Source: Anas platyrhynchos (Eukaryota > Chordata > Aves > Anseriformes > Anatidae). From it: DNA of 64,000 bases. A model generated the notes under the pieces. It was not told where the DNA came from. It searched no databases and saw nothing but the letters and a program-made list of their open reading frames with translations. The stretch's first letter is position 1. Each line of letters begins with the position of its first letter. The translations under genes were made by a program, and so were the position numbers. Location: assembly GCF_047663525.1 (NCBI RefSeq), contig NC_092613.1:7837501-7901500 (forward strand), given 5' to 3'. Shown in pieces: positions 25,801-39,909 of the stretch.

Positions 25801-26034
25801 AAATCCACGTAAAAACTCCTTAGTACTTACCCCATTCTTATCAAAAGCTCTGAACATGTTTTCAATATACTCTGCTGCTTCTCGGTTATCCTGGACCCCA
25901 AAGAACCTCTTGAATTCATGCATGAAGAGAGTCCCACTGGGACATTCAACCACAAATTTCTTATACCATTCCTGCAATTCAGCAACATCAATCTCTGCTT
26001 GCTCCCCTTCCGCATTGGTGAACTGCTGTCCCAT
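22846..26034 (-). CDS. GUCA1B: Guanylate cyclase activating protein 2 (GCAP2), four exons
   Basis: Paralogue of GCAP1 that tunes retinal guanylate cyclase by calcium, mainly in rods. Minus-strand coding exons in order: 26034-25831, 24988-24839, 23717-23603, 22973-22846; GT-AG throughout, 198 residues against about 200 in human. MGQQ at the start is a myristoylation signal. EF-hand 1 is the inactive loop (CPSG). EF2 is [14 protein letters not shown]3 [12 protein letters not shown] and EF4 DENGDGQLSLDE, all with intact acidic positions. The C-terminus keeps the GCAP2-type basic end (RRKSALF). Exon 2 is 150 bases in both paralogues, and introns 1 and 3 interrupt the same EF-hands in the same phase, which shows their origin by duplication. 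The gene looks intact. Confidence 0.98.
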
Positions 26035-29000
26035 TGTGCTCCGTAAATCAGAAGGCAGAGAAAAGGAACAAAAAGAAAATCCAAAGTCCTTTGCTTGTAT
26101 CGTCCTTTTAACACTTAGTTGCTTTCCCTCTTTTTTGCTTCTTGCTGTTTTGTGCCTTTATTTGATATTTTGTCCTTTAATTTATTCTTCCTCCTTCTAC
26201 AGGCTGCATTCACCTCCACAGCTTTGTGTGCTCACTTGGTGATGGTAGGGTTGCTTCTCTTCATTAGGGAAGAATAACACGTGGTAGCAGACATATAAAA
26301 ATAACTAAGATCATTAGGAGATTCCCACCCATGGGTCACAGAGACCTTCAGATGTTCTGGGCTGTGCCCTATTTAGAAGCAGACTCCAGAGGCTCAGGGC
26401 ACTTCTGCACATTAATACCTTCATTTGGGAGCTGAGCTTCCCTTTACACATCACCTATAACCCTGCTTTCTTCATCATTGTTTTTCTTAAAGAAGAAAAA
26501 AAGTACAGCAAGCAAGATTCCTAACAGTTTCTCTGATAAAGGTATATGCCACCTGTTTGTAGGGGATGCACCAATGTTTGAGTGAAATAGGGTATATTAA
26601 CAAACAACATTTAGTAAGAGGAAATCCTGATAAAAATAAGCACATACAACTCCACTTACATAAGGAAAAACTGCTAATAGGACTACCAGTATATAATGTA
26701 AATTGAGCAAGTTCCACAGACTTTATTCTGTACAAAATAATAGAGAAAATAATTAAGTGCACATGGAGGCAGAGGTGCTTATTTGTCTGCTTTTCATATT
26801 TCATTACTGAAATTCTCAGCTGATAGGTACAGGTAGCTTTAATTTCTATGTACTCACACCCAAAGTTGAGGTTTCTTTATTTTTGTGCCTTTTTCTGTTA
26901 AGGTACTTCTACCTATTAGATTCAGGCAGAAACACAGCTCTAACAAGAGCCTCTTTTAATTGGGTACTTGCTTACCAAAGAAGCCTGGTATGGGGCTATA
27001 CAGAACCATTCACTACCAAAGATCCCACTCCCTACACAAAAACCTCCTGTTCACCCTTCCTGCTGGAGCCACCAGCTTTTACCCACATCATACCAGGTGT
27101 TCCGAGTCCAACCATTTATCTGTGTCAGCTGGAAAGAAATGACCTGTAGCTATAAATGTGCCTGAGCCAGGCTGATGTGCAGATAGGATTCTCCTTTTAA
27201 GAGGATTGGAGTAGTGTTAATGGGAAACAATGGTCTCCCCATTGTAATAATGCTAAAGACCACCAGGATTTAAGCTGTTCTTTTTTAGACATAGATTGTT
27301 TTGGAAAGAAGAGTTTCTAATTTGGAAAATCACAGGTTAAGAGTCATCTCAAAAATGCTACTGCAGAAGTATTTTGTGTCTGGAACAAAGCTTTCTCTGA
27401 ATCTGCTTATGCTTCTAAGCACCCTATCAATAATAGTGTAAATATAGATATAAAAAAATATGCACACAGATTTGCTGGAACATAGCCCAACTTTATGCGT
27501 CTCTTCTTCATATCTAAGTGTGCCTTGGCAATGGATGGATTCACTTAAGAGTCTTAAGCAAGAAGAAGATAAAAGCTATACAGCAGAAATAACGATATAT
27601 AGGGAAGACCAAGAGAACTATCAGGAAGGTTAAGCTCTTCTCTTTTAATGAAAACAGATTATTTATGTAGACCTGATAAGTTGGAGGAATTGCATTTTTC
27701 CCTCTCTGGACCTAGAAGAATGTAACAGGATCAATAAGCTTAATCCTTCCTTTTACAACTGCTGCAGACAAACTTCAACCCCTGAATAGATAACCTGTAT
27801 GCCGCAGAGCAGCGTGATATCTGGCTCATCGAGAAGTCACACTGCGTCTACCCACTGGTGTTTGCCTTTCAGCTAGGCCTCCTAGAAGGAAGTCTTTGCC
27901 AACTACTGTTACTGTCGTATTTGTTTTGTTGCATTTTCCATTTCCCCGTGCTCAGTTGCCTTTACCGTACGAAGGGCTTTTCCCCTCGATATTTTTTTCA
28001 TTTTGCCTGACACTGGCGAGGTCACGGCTTCCCTTCCCCGGGTGACAAACAGCTTTCAAGAAGCGGAGGAGCTTCTGCTGGGGTGCAGGCAGGGAGGGCT
28101 CCGCACGTTTTGCACGCTGGTGCGGAGCCTTCCACCATTTTGTGCTGCGCTCCTGCGCCGCGGCTGCAGGCTGGAATGTGAGCGCTGGGAGCATGGAACA
28201 AGACTCTGCATGCCTGGGACATTATGTTGCCTCATTGCATAATTTTGTTTTGCCTTATGGGAACTCAGCGATCTGTTCCCAGGAGAGAAAATGGTTCCTC
28301 TTTGTTTTGATGACTACAATCTTTTTCAGCTAGGAACAAAGGACTGAAAGAGACTTGAGTTACAGAGTCTAACTGGTGCTATTGCTGGTATCATGACATA
28401 CAATCACGTTAATAAAAGTGCTGATGGTTTTTGGCACTGAAATTAAATCCCATAGCTCCTGGTAAGAAAATTCCTCTGCATACACTCTCATTGTCCTAAG
28501 TGCGTAGTCTGCAGACTGCTGATAGAGCTGCTGTCTCCTAGCCAGCAGAACATCACTTTATGATGTACAGTTTATCAACTAAATGAGTTCTTTATATGAT
28601 GTTAAAAATAGATGCAAGTAGGGGTAAATATAAGCAGAGATAATTAACAATAATAAAAATAAAAAGAATAAAGAGGTTGGTGCTATTTGGCTCCTTGGAG
28701 GTTTAGGATCAATGCTTTATAAGGCGATACATACTAACAGAATATTACACCCAAAGAGCACTGGATGATTAGTTGCAAACAGGTAATATCTGGTTACGTG
28801 TCCTGCCTAGCAAGCTATCCCTACATTATCACCTATACAGTTTAAAAGCTGCAGTTTCCCAGCCAAGAGGATGGAAAAAGAGACGGCTTATTTCCCGTCA
28901 GCTCACCAACACAACATGCTGCCACATGCTTCGGCAACGGCTGGTAGAAACTCAATAAAAAAAAAAAAAAAAAAAAGCCCTGCAGAGGGCTGGGAAGACT

Positions 29001-30419
29001 CATTGGCTTGGCATCTGCATTGCCATTCAGCAGAGGCTGGAGGAAGGAGGCAGGGTGCAGGCGGGCACAGCTGCCCGCTCCCAAGGGACCGGCTTTAATG
29101 AGACAGGAGGCAAATTGAGTTCTTTTGCCCCCGCTGCAGCAGCCCTTGTGTAGCCAAGCCGCCTTGTTCCCTTCTGTTAAACTCACCAGCCCTTATCTCC
29201 CCCGAGACCGCTCTCAGTGGGCTGGGCAAGCTGAAGTGTCCTCAGGGCAGGCCTAGAAGGAGCTGAGCTCTGCCCAGTGCTGCTTCCAAGGCTCCCTGAG
29301 CATCTGGCCACAGGGGAAAGCAAACCTGCAACACCCCGACATTCTCCTGTCGCCAGCAGGACAGACGTGCGGACAGCAGGAATGCAGGGCGGATGTACGG
29401 CAGCTTCTGTGCTGGCCACTTGGGGATAGATCAAAGATCCCTCAGACTTTGGCTGGGATTTCAGCCCGATGCCTCCGCGCGTCTCCTCTCAGCTGCTCAC
29501 CGAGCTGCCATTCCTTCGCACATTTTTCTGCAGCAGGAATTGCGACGTGGCAAAGGTGTTATTATTACAGGAGCAGCCGTCCCTCGCCTTCCAGATCAAA
29601 AATGGTCAGGTAGAACTAGCCCAACACATCTAAAATTCACCAAAGCAGCACCAAATTTTCTTCTTTCCCACGAAGGAAATGCCAGCTTTAGAGTCTCGCC
29701 TACTGTTTGTGTTTATTGCCAGACAGATTTTGTTACACGCTGACAAACTCCTGCTCAATGTTACCTCCAAGTGGCTACACTTCAGCAATGAATGAAGGCT
29801 GAGATGTTTACCTGGCACTTGGCACCTCGCAAGGCACACTTTCCAAGAAAAAATGCAGTTACATTTTCCGCTTGTGTGAAGATTTTCAGCGTTTTGGATT
29901 CATAATTCCAACCCCCCGGTGTAGGATTAAGCGCTGGCTGTAGGTTAGCCTTTCCTAAATCAGGACTCAGCACTATCCAGGGTGTCCATGAGTAGAAGGG
30001 AAATTCCCACTGTTTTTTCCACTTCGTTGAAACCGCATAGTGAATTATTTGATCCCTTGAAACCAAGATTCACCACTGAGTCACGGCTCCCCACCTACGG
30101 GGACGAGCCCTGAAAGGCAAGACGCGGGGTGTCCGCGGGGGCTGTGCGGGCAGGGACGAGGCGAGAGGAGGAACATTTGTGCGGCGTGCCCATGGTTGTG
30201 CAGTAATCACACCCGGCTTTACATTTTGCCCTAAAACTTGATGGATGGATCTGCTGGGCCAGGTAGGTTTTGCGCTGCGGAAAAAAAAAAAAAATTAGGA
30301 AACCTTTTTTTTTTGGTAAAAAATAATAATAACAAAAAATATATATATTTTTGCAACCCCAGAAATATGAAGAAGCACTTTTTTTGTACCCATTCCCCTA
30401 CCAAAACCGGGGGGAAGGG
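26035..30419. other. Gene-poor interval between GUCA1B and the IRF6 promoter
   Basis: About 4.4 kb, largely AT-rich, with no coding exon that I can recognise on either strand. It should contain the GUCA1B 5' untranslated region and promoter near 26.04-26.3 kb and distal IRF6 control sequence. A 20-base A run lies at 28957-28976. A moderately CpG-rich patch near 28.07-28.17 kb has no gene attached. Neither MRPS10 nor UTP25, the human flanking genes of the two blocks, is seen. Confidence 0.5.
28957..28976. repeat. Poly-A tract (20 bases)
   Basis: The homopolymer directly follows CTCAAT, so it reads as AATAAA plus an A-run. It could mark the end of an old retroposed transcript, but no coding body is visible upstream. 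Confidence 0.6.
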
Positions 30420-31110
30420 AGGGCGGGGAGCGGCGCGGGGCCCCCCCGCGGCCGGGGGCGGGCCGGGGCGGTGCGGCTGCGCCGGGCGCACCTGGGCAGG
30501 TGAGGGCGGGGCCGCGGGAGGGAGCAGGGCGCGCCGTGCCCGCTGCCCCCCGCCCGCTGCCCGCCACCCCCCCGCCGAGGTCCCTTCGCCCCCCTTCATC
30601 CCCCCCATCCCGACGAGGAGAGTCCCCGGGGGTGCGGAGCGGGCGCTGCCGGTAAGTGCCGGGGGGTCCCGGTGCGCTCCGGTTCTCCCGGGGCCGTGCA
30701 GCCGTCGGGGGGGGTTACGGGAAGCGGAACGCGGTGGGGACCCGGGGGAGTCCCGGGGGGGTCCCGGGGCTCGATGTGGTTCCCCCCTGGGTGCTCGTCC
30801 CGGGCTGGAGGGGGCGCTCCGGGGGCCGGGGCCGGGCACGCCGCGGGGCCCCGCCGGCCGCTCGCCCTCCCCGGTTTAGCCCTGGGCTACGGCTTTCGGG
30901 CTTGGGGTGGTCCCGGGGCCGGTCCCAGCCCTGCCCTGCCTGCAGATCCCACACCGCGGCCCCCCCCCCCCGGCAGCCCAAATCCTTCGTGTCCCCGTCG
31001 GGGCAGTCCCGGGCCGGCACCGGGCGGAATTCAGCCGGCGGGGCCGGGAGTGCGGCCGGGCACCAGGGCGGGGGAGCCCCGGGGGCTGCGGGATTTGGGG
31101 AGCTGGTGGT
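30420..31110 (+). promoter_or_regulatory. IRF6 CpG-island promoter
   Basis: About 700 bases with very high GC and dense CpG, in sharp contrast to the AT-rich DNA to the left. The island contains a noncoding exon with a strong donor at 30652. The part after 30700 has many G-runs. No other gene starts here, so it is assigned to IRF6. Confidence 0.75.
30590..30651 (+). other. IRF6: Probable IRF6 noncoding first exon (3' boundary defined)
   Basis: A consensus donor (GTAAGT) begins at 30652 inside the CpG island and would splice to the acceptor at 33804/33805 just before the IRF6 ATG. The start of the exon is not determined; the left coordinate is only a guess. Human IRF6 also has noncoding 5' exons. 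Confidence 0.5.
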
Positions 31111-33804
31111 GGGCAAAGCACCGAGAGGTGGGAACCGCCGGGTCCCCGCGCAGGGAGGTGGTGAAGTGCCAGAAAGGTGGGTGGGAGGTCAGCGTGTTTC
31201 TCCGGGGGAGTGCTAATGCTGAAGGTTGAGCCTTTGGGGTTAAAAAAAAAAAATAAATTATATATGTATAGGATAAGGTAATCAAATGAAATTAACAAGT
31301 GAGGGTTGAGGTGCCAGCCTGTGGCACTGCAGAGATGAAGCCAGAGAGCACCCCTTCCTTCCTCAGGGGCGTTGTGAACGGGTTGGGAAGGCGCTGAGTA
31401 TTCGTGGTCGTGCTGGCAGAGGCTGAAAGAGTTTGAGCTTGGAAAACCCGTGGGCCACAGCAGCATGGTAAGAGGCGCGGAGGAGGGAGCCAGGAGGGGA
31501 CGCGCGCATCCTTCACGCCCCGCGCTGGGTACCACTGCAGGCAGAGCTGTGCTGGAGCAGGGGAGCTGTGCTTCTCCTGCGCCCCAGCATCGGGAGCAAA
31601 GAACCTCTCGTTCCCAGGGCTTTGCAGGATTTCAGCCCCTTTCCAGCCAGGTCGAGGCAGACTTGGGTAGTCTTTTCCTGGTTTGCTTTTGCTCTTACCA
31701 GTACCTGCACTCAGAGTCACCACGATTAACCGCAGTTGACCCTGACCTTTGTCACTTGTCTGTGGCCATCAGGGTCACTGCAGGATGTCTGCTCACCCCT
31801 GAATTTGCTGGAGCCGTCTGGCCCTTGCAGCTTTCTGAGAGCAGGAGTGGCTTCTGGCAATGGTGGACCCTTGTGGGATGGAAGTTGAAGGCTGCGAGGG
31901 GCTGACTCACTGTCTGTGCCCAGCAATGGGATTCAAGTTGGTTTGCTCTCTGTTATTGTGTCAACAAGCCATTGGTGATAAAAGGTCGTAAAGCATTGTA
32001 ACGTCTGGTATTGACAGAGGCTGTCTGTGATCCAAGGGACAATTCAAACCCAATACGGCAGCGCCAGCACACCGTCCATGTGACTGCGTTTATTTTGTTT
32101 CAGAGGCAGGCATTAAGTTTTCTCACTGGTGTATGGGCTTGTATTTAATCTTGGCCTTGCAAATGTGTGTGTACACAGTGTACGTTATTAGAAACAGAGG
32201 AAGCTGCTTAAAGTAAAGTGTAAAGGAGGTTGTGGAACAAGCTTTAGTTAGGATCTCTTTGTTGCAAGGAGAAGTTGCTGTTTTTCCTTTTAGCAAGTGA
32301 AATCAATACCTGTTCTGTTTTCGGTCTCAATTCTAAGTCCAGGGTTAACCTGGACTTTGTGTCTTTGCAAACATGTTACCGAGTGTGTAATTCTGATAGG
32401 GTTTTTAACATGAATAACTAATGTGGTAGTTCCAGAAGCATGAAAAGGAGGATTCCTTTCTGATGTTTGCAACACCTGTGAAGCAGTCTGCTAACATGCC
32501 CAGGTCCTTGACTGAGCACATTTTCAAACCATTACTTAAACGTGATTTGCAATTGATTCTGAGCATTTTCTTTGCTTAACAGATAAAATAAGTTGTGTTC
32601 AGATTAATTTTGTGTGAACACTTGCATTTAAATTGGATCTGTTGGTATTTCAACAAATAAAACCTGTTCCTAGACTAGTTCTTGGATAGTTTTTTTTAAT
32701 CTCCTCCATCTCTGCTGCTAGACACATTTTGAAACTCCCGTGGCAGTATTCAGGGCTTATGGCAAAGGATTTACTTATCCTATAACTGCCTTGTTAGTGG
32801 GAAGTTTGCCATTTTTCTCATTGGTTTCAAGATTTACAAAATGAATATGCAAGTTACACCTCCTAAGCACACGTAGTGTAAATGTGTGTCTCCCTCCCAG
32901 TCTCAAGATACCAAATGCTACCTTCTTTTGCAGGGGACAGTCATTAATTTCGTATCTGTGACTTTGTTCTGAAGAGGAAGAGTGTTGTTGGTTGCAAATA
33001 TAGTATCAGCATGGTACTACTTAAAAACAGTAAATTTAATCCATTAATTCCGTGGCGCTGCTTTTTTTTTTATTATTTATTTTTTATTTTTTTTAAGAAA
33101 TTCAACAAAGTCAATATGACTTGATTTTTAGTGTCAGTGCAGACTTGAAGTTCATCTCCTCCTGGATAAACATCCTGGTTATAGGTCAGCACCTTACACT
33201 GGTGCTTGCAAGTGATTATATTGCATTCAAAAAAATCAAGAAAAAGTCATGAAATGACTTCAGGAGGAAAGTCCGTCTCTGTTAAACCAGTCCCCTCCGC
33301 TTCAGTCAGATGGTTCCACCTATACTTCATCTGGGGCAAAAGCTTCAGATTCAGCATGTAGTTTTCTTTTCCTCAATGCAAGCCTGGCAGGATTGAAGAA
33401 AAACTAGATGAGAGATTCCTGTTTGCTAAGGGGTACGTGGAGGCTTTTGAAATTCTAATGTCTGTTCTTGCTGCGGCTTGTTTGTGGCTTTATCTCCTGC
33501 GCAGCACTTACAGCTCAAGTTTGATTGGGGCTCACCCTCCCATGTGCTCAGTTAACACGAATAATGCAGGTTGTTATCCTAGAGACATTAGCAGTGTAGA
33601 AACATCACTTAGTGATGCATTTGTAACTCCTTTTGGTGGAATGGTAGTTAGCTAAATCTGAGTTAGTGGTTTCAATGTGTAATATAACCAACGATAACAG
33701 TAGCACCACGTAGAGCACTACATGAAGTTAACTTTTTTTTTTAAAGGATATGACTCTCAAGTAACCTTTTGCAGTTGGTCTGCTATTACCTCTGTCTCTT
33801 GTAG
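30652..33804 (+). other. IRF6 first intron
   Basis: It begins in the CpG island and becomes AT-rich after about 31.2 kb. A second noncoding exon may lie here but I cannot place it. A 14-base C run at about 30959-30972 and T-rich tracts near 33.06-33.10 kb are simple sequence. Confidence 0.5.
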
Positions 33805-33807
33805 ACC

Positions 33808-37394
<3,587 letters not shown>

Positions 37395-37557
37395 CAGGCA
37401 CTTTGTCCTGCTGCTGCAGGGTGCCCCAGGGTTTCCTGCGTTGTACATATGGGGAGATGTTAGTGAGTGCCTTGCCTTAACCTGAATGAAATTTGTAAAT
37501 CTGGTCTTCTGATTCACTTTCAACAGTCTATGGTATTTCTGTTTTGGGAGCATTTTA

Positions 37558-37563
37558 AATAAA
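37558..37563 (+). terminator. IRF6 polyadenylation signal
   Basis: AATAAA 164 bases past the stop, giving a short 3' untranslated region of about 180 bases. Confidence 0.7.
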
Positions 37564-37879
37564 GGGCATAAGGAATACCTCTAGCTTCACTGCTGTTTTT
37601 AGCTATTTGCTACGTGTAAATCAGATTTTTAATTCTGTAATATTTTTTAAAAATCCACTATTGACACGCTGTATATAAACACTCGATCACTAAAGGGGGG
37701 AGAGAAGTAATCTGTGCTTTATTAAAACTGCTTTATTAAAAGGTTTATTAAGAACGTCATCTTGTCGTCGTCTTATTTCTCTTTGGCTGCAACTGAAGAG
37801 CAGCCGAGTGCTTCTTCCACCGTGCTTTATATTCTATATACGTGTATTTTATAGATGTTTTTGGAGTAAAACCTGGCTT

Positions 37880-38480
37880 TAAGTCCCCCTCCAGCAGCCA
37901 GCGCCCCCTCAGCGCCCTCTTCCGTGTTTACGGGGCCGGGCCCTCAGCTCTGGGCCGCTCCTCCCCGCTAAGGCCGCTCCGCCCCGGCCTGGCGTGGCGC
38001 TGGGGGCCGGCCCGGAAGCCTGGTGCCGGGCGGCGGCTGCGTGTGGCGGAGCCGTTCCGGGGGATGGAGGCTCCGGAGCCCCTCCCGGCCCCGCAGCTGG
38101 TGGCGGCGGCTCGGGAGGCGCTGGGGGCCGGGAGCGGGCGGAGGCGGCGGCGGCTGCCGGCTTCCCGAGCCCTGCATCTGGCCGGGGAGGTGCTGGCGGT
38201 GGCGGCGGGGTTGAAGCCGGCGCTGCTGTACGACTGCGGCGCCGAGGGCCCCGCCGAGCTCCGGCGCTACCTGGAGCGGCTGCGGGAGGCCGGGCTGGCC
38301 CCGCACCGCCTGCACCTGCTGGCAGCCGGGGGCTCGGCGCTGCTGCTGCACCCAGGTGGGGCCCGGAGGCGGCTGGAGGCAGCGCTGCGAGCCCGGCCCG
38401 GGCCCTTCGTGGACGTGGCGGCGGCGAGGGGCAGCCCCCAGCTGTGCGGGCCGGCACAGGCCCAGGCCATCAGGGGTCAC
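37880..38480 (+). promoter_or_regulatory. CpG island at the C1orf74 5' end
   Basis: GC content and CpG density rise sharply about 180 bases before the C1orf74 ATG and continue through the first half of the coding exon. It lies only about 320 bases after the IRF6 polyadenylation signal. Confidence 0.65.
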
Positions 38481-38882
38481 CTCGCTGCCTTGCTGGCCCA
38501 CTTGGTGGCCGCCGAGGAAGCCTCCTCCGGCCCCATCTCCTGCAGCGAGGTCGTTGCCACCGGCTGGAACCTCTGCACCGTGTTCGGGGTGCTGCTGGGC
38601 TACCCGGCTGCCTACCACTTCCCCGTGGAGGAGGGCGGCGAGAACTGCCTGGCGCTGAGGCCGCTCAGGGTGTTCACGGTGCGGGCACGTTGTCCCCGCA
38701 TCCAGGACGGGCTCGGGGTACAGATCTACTCCTTCAGCATCCCCGAGAGCCTCCATGAGGAGCTGCGGGAGGTGCTGGACGCCTGGCGCAATGACCTGAG
38801 GGACAGTTTCCGCGCACAGAGTGACTTTGTGGACCTCTGCATTTCGAGCGAGGTGGTGTCGCTGCCGGCGGTTGCCTTATAA
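38064..38882 (+). CDS. C1orf74: C1orf74 homologue (UPF0739 family), single exon
   Basis: An intronless coding region of 272 residues, close to the roughly 269 of human C1orf74. The ATG at 38064 is preceded by a GC-rich Kozak-like context and is chosen because it gives the family length; the frame stays open upstream to 37842, but those codons lie in the IRF6-C1orf74 spacer and CpG island. The protein has no signal peptide or clear membrane span. Recognisable segments include PALLYDCG (about 51-58), SEVVATGWNLCTVFGVLLGYP (about 163-183; Pfam DUF4504-type) and YHFPVEEGGENCLALRPL, with a C-terminal FVDLCISSEVVSLPAVAL. The first 120 residues are rich in Ala, Arg and Gly, tracking the CpG island. 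Function is unknown. Position between IRF6 (same strand) and TRAF3IP3 (convergent) matches human order. Confidence 0.92.
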   Translation: MEAPEPLPAPQLVAAAREALGAGSGRRRRRLPASRALHLAGEVLAVAAGLKPALLYDCGAEGPAELRRYLERLREAGLAPHRLHLLAAGGSALLLHPGGARRRLEAALRARPGPFVDVAAARGSPQLCGPAQAQAIRGHLAALLAHLVAAEEASSGPISCSEVVATGWNLCTVFGVLLGYPAAYHFPVEEGGENCLALRPLRVFTVRARCPRIQDGLGVQIYSFSIPESLHEELREVLDAWRNDLRDSFRAQSDFVDLCISSEVVSLPAVAL

Positions 38883-39124
38883 CATGAACACACACTGACT
38901 TTCCACCGTATGCCTCTCGTGCCTCAGGGAGCGAGGTGAGAAACCTCACCGAGAGGCTCCCGAGAGGCCCCCGAGCACTGGGGGCTGCGCTGTGGCAGCT
39001 TGGACCCCAACTGCTCAGGCCAGTTGCTGCAAGTCCGTGCACATCCCAAATCTGTGGGATCCACAGCCTGGATCCTGACTGTGCGCTGTCAGGTATATTT
39101 ATTTTCTGCAAACAACTGGAGATT

Positions 39125-39130
39125 AATAAA
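39125..39130 (+). terminator. C1orf74 polyadenylation signal
   Basis: AATAAA 243 bases past the stop. It is only 40 bases from the opposing TRAF3IP3 signal. Confidence 0.7.
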
Positions 39131-39170
39131 AAATGATAACACCACATTTTTATAAAAAAACAAACAAAAC

Positions 39171-39176
39171 TTTATT
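39171..39176 (-). terminator. TRAF3IP3 polyadenylation signal (minus strand)
   Basis: TTTATT on the plus strand reads AATAAA on the minus strand, 734 bases after the TRAF3IP3 stop. It defines a 3' untranslated region of about 39.15-39.91 kb. Confidence 0.65.
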
Positions 39177-39909
39177 GTAGGCTCCATGCTGTATTTAGTA
39201 CTCATACAATGTGGTCACACACCTCATAGCTGAACCTGCACTTGAACAAGGGTTGGGTGCTGCCATAAAACTGGCTGTACAGCTCCAAAAGGGGATAAAA
39301 AACACTGCCTGTTGAATTAATGTGGCACTGACCATGAAGGAAGTGGACACAGCTGTGGGGATGCTGCCATGAGACAGGCCGCTGGTAGGCTGGAGGAATG
39401 GTGGCTGAACTCGGGACAGGGGGAGGGTGGTGGGGAAGCTGCTTGGGATGGGGTTCATGGGGGTGATACAGAAAGCCCTTCTGAGGACTGGTTCTTTGTC
39501 AGCATTAAGAAATGGTCTGGGGTTCTGTGTTTCCCATGCACAGAGACAATAAATGAAGTGAACTGAGTACTCCTCTAAACATATACACATGGTTCCCAAA
39601 CACACGGGACAACAGCTCTCTGCTGCCCTGTCTCTCCCATTCCCCATGAGCTGTTTGAGTGTCAGTTTGGGTGTTTTTGTCCCTCAGGGCAGGAACTGGG
39701 CAGTGCAATCTTGAGCTGAAGAGGAATAACCAGAGCAGTGAAGGGAAGGGGCAATCCCCCTGCATTTATTGGAGCTGTGTCAGTTTGCCTGGAGTGAGCC
39801 CAGCCCAGGGTACGAACCAGGGTAAGTATAAGAGCAGCAGAAGGTGCGTCACTTGTTGCTGCTGGTGAAGCAGAAGTCAGTTTCGAACAGAAGTCGCTGA
39901 GAAGATGCC

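Noticed and set aside
28842-28980. Possible processed pseudogene ending at the 28957 A-run
   Set aside because: AATAAA plus an A-run resembles a retroposed end, but there is no coding similarity upstream and no visible target duplication.
30231-31535. Long Pro/Gly/Arg-rich frames at the IRF6 CpG island
   Set aside because: Base-composition artefacts; the noncoding first exon and donor explain the region better.
37909-38758. Alternative frames of 182-262 codons overlapping C1orf74
   Set aside because: They are shadows of the C1orf74 coding exon, which alone matches a known family and length.
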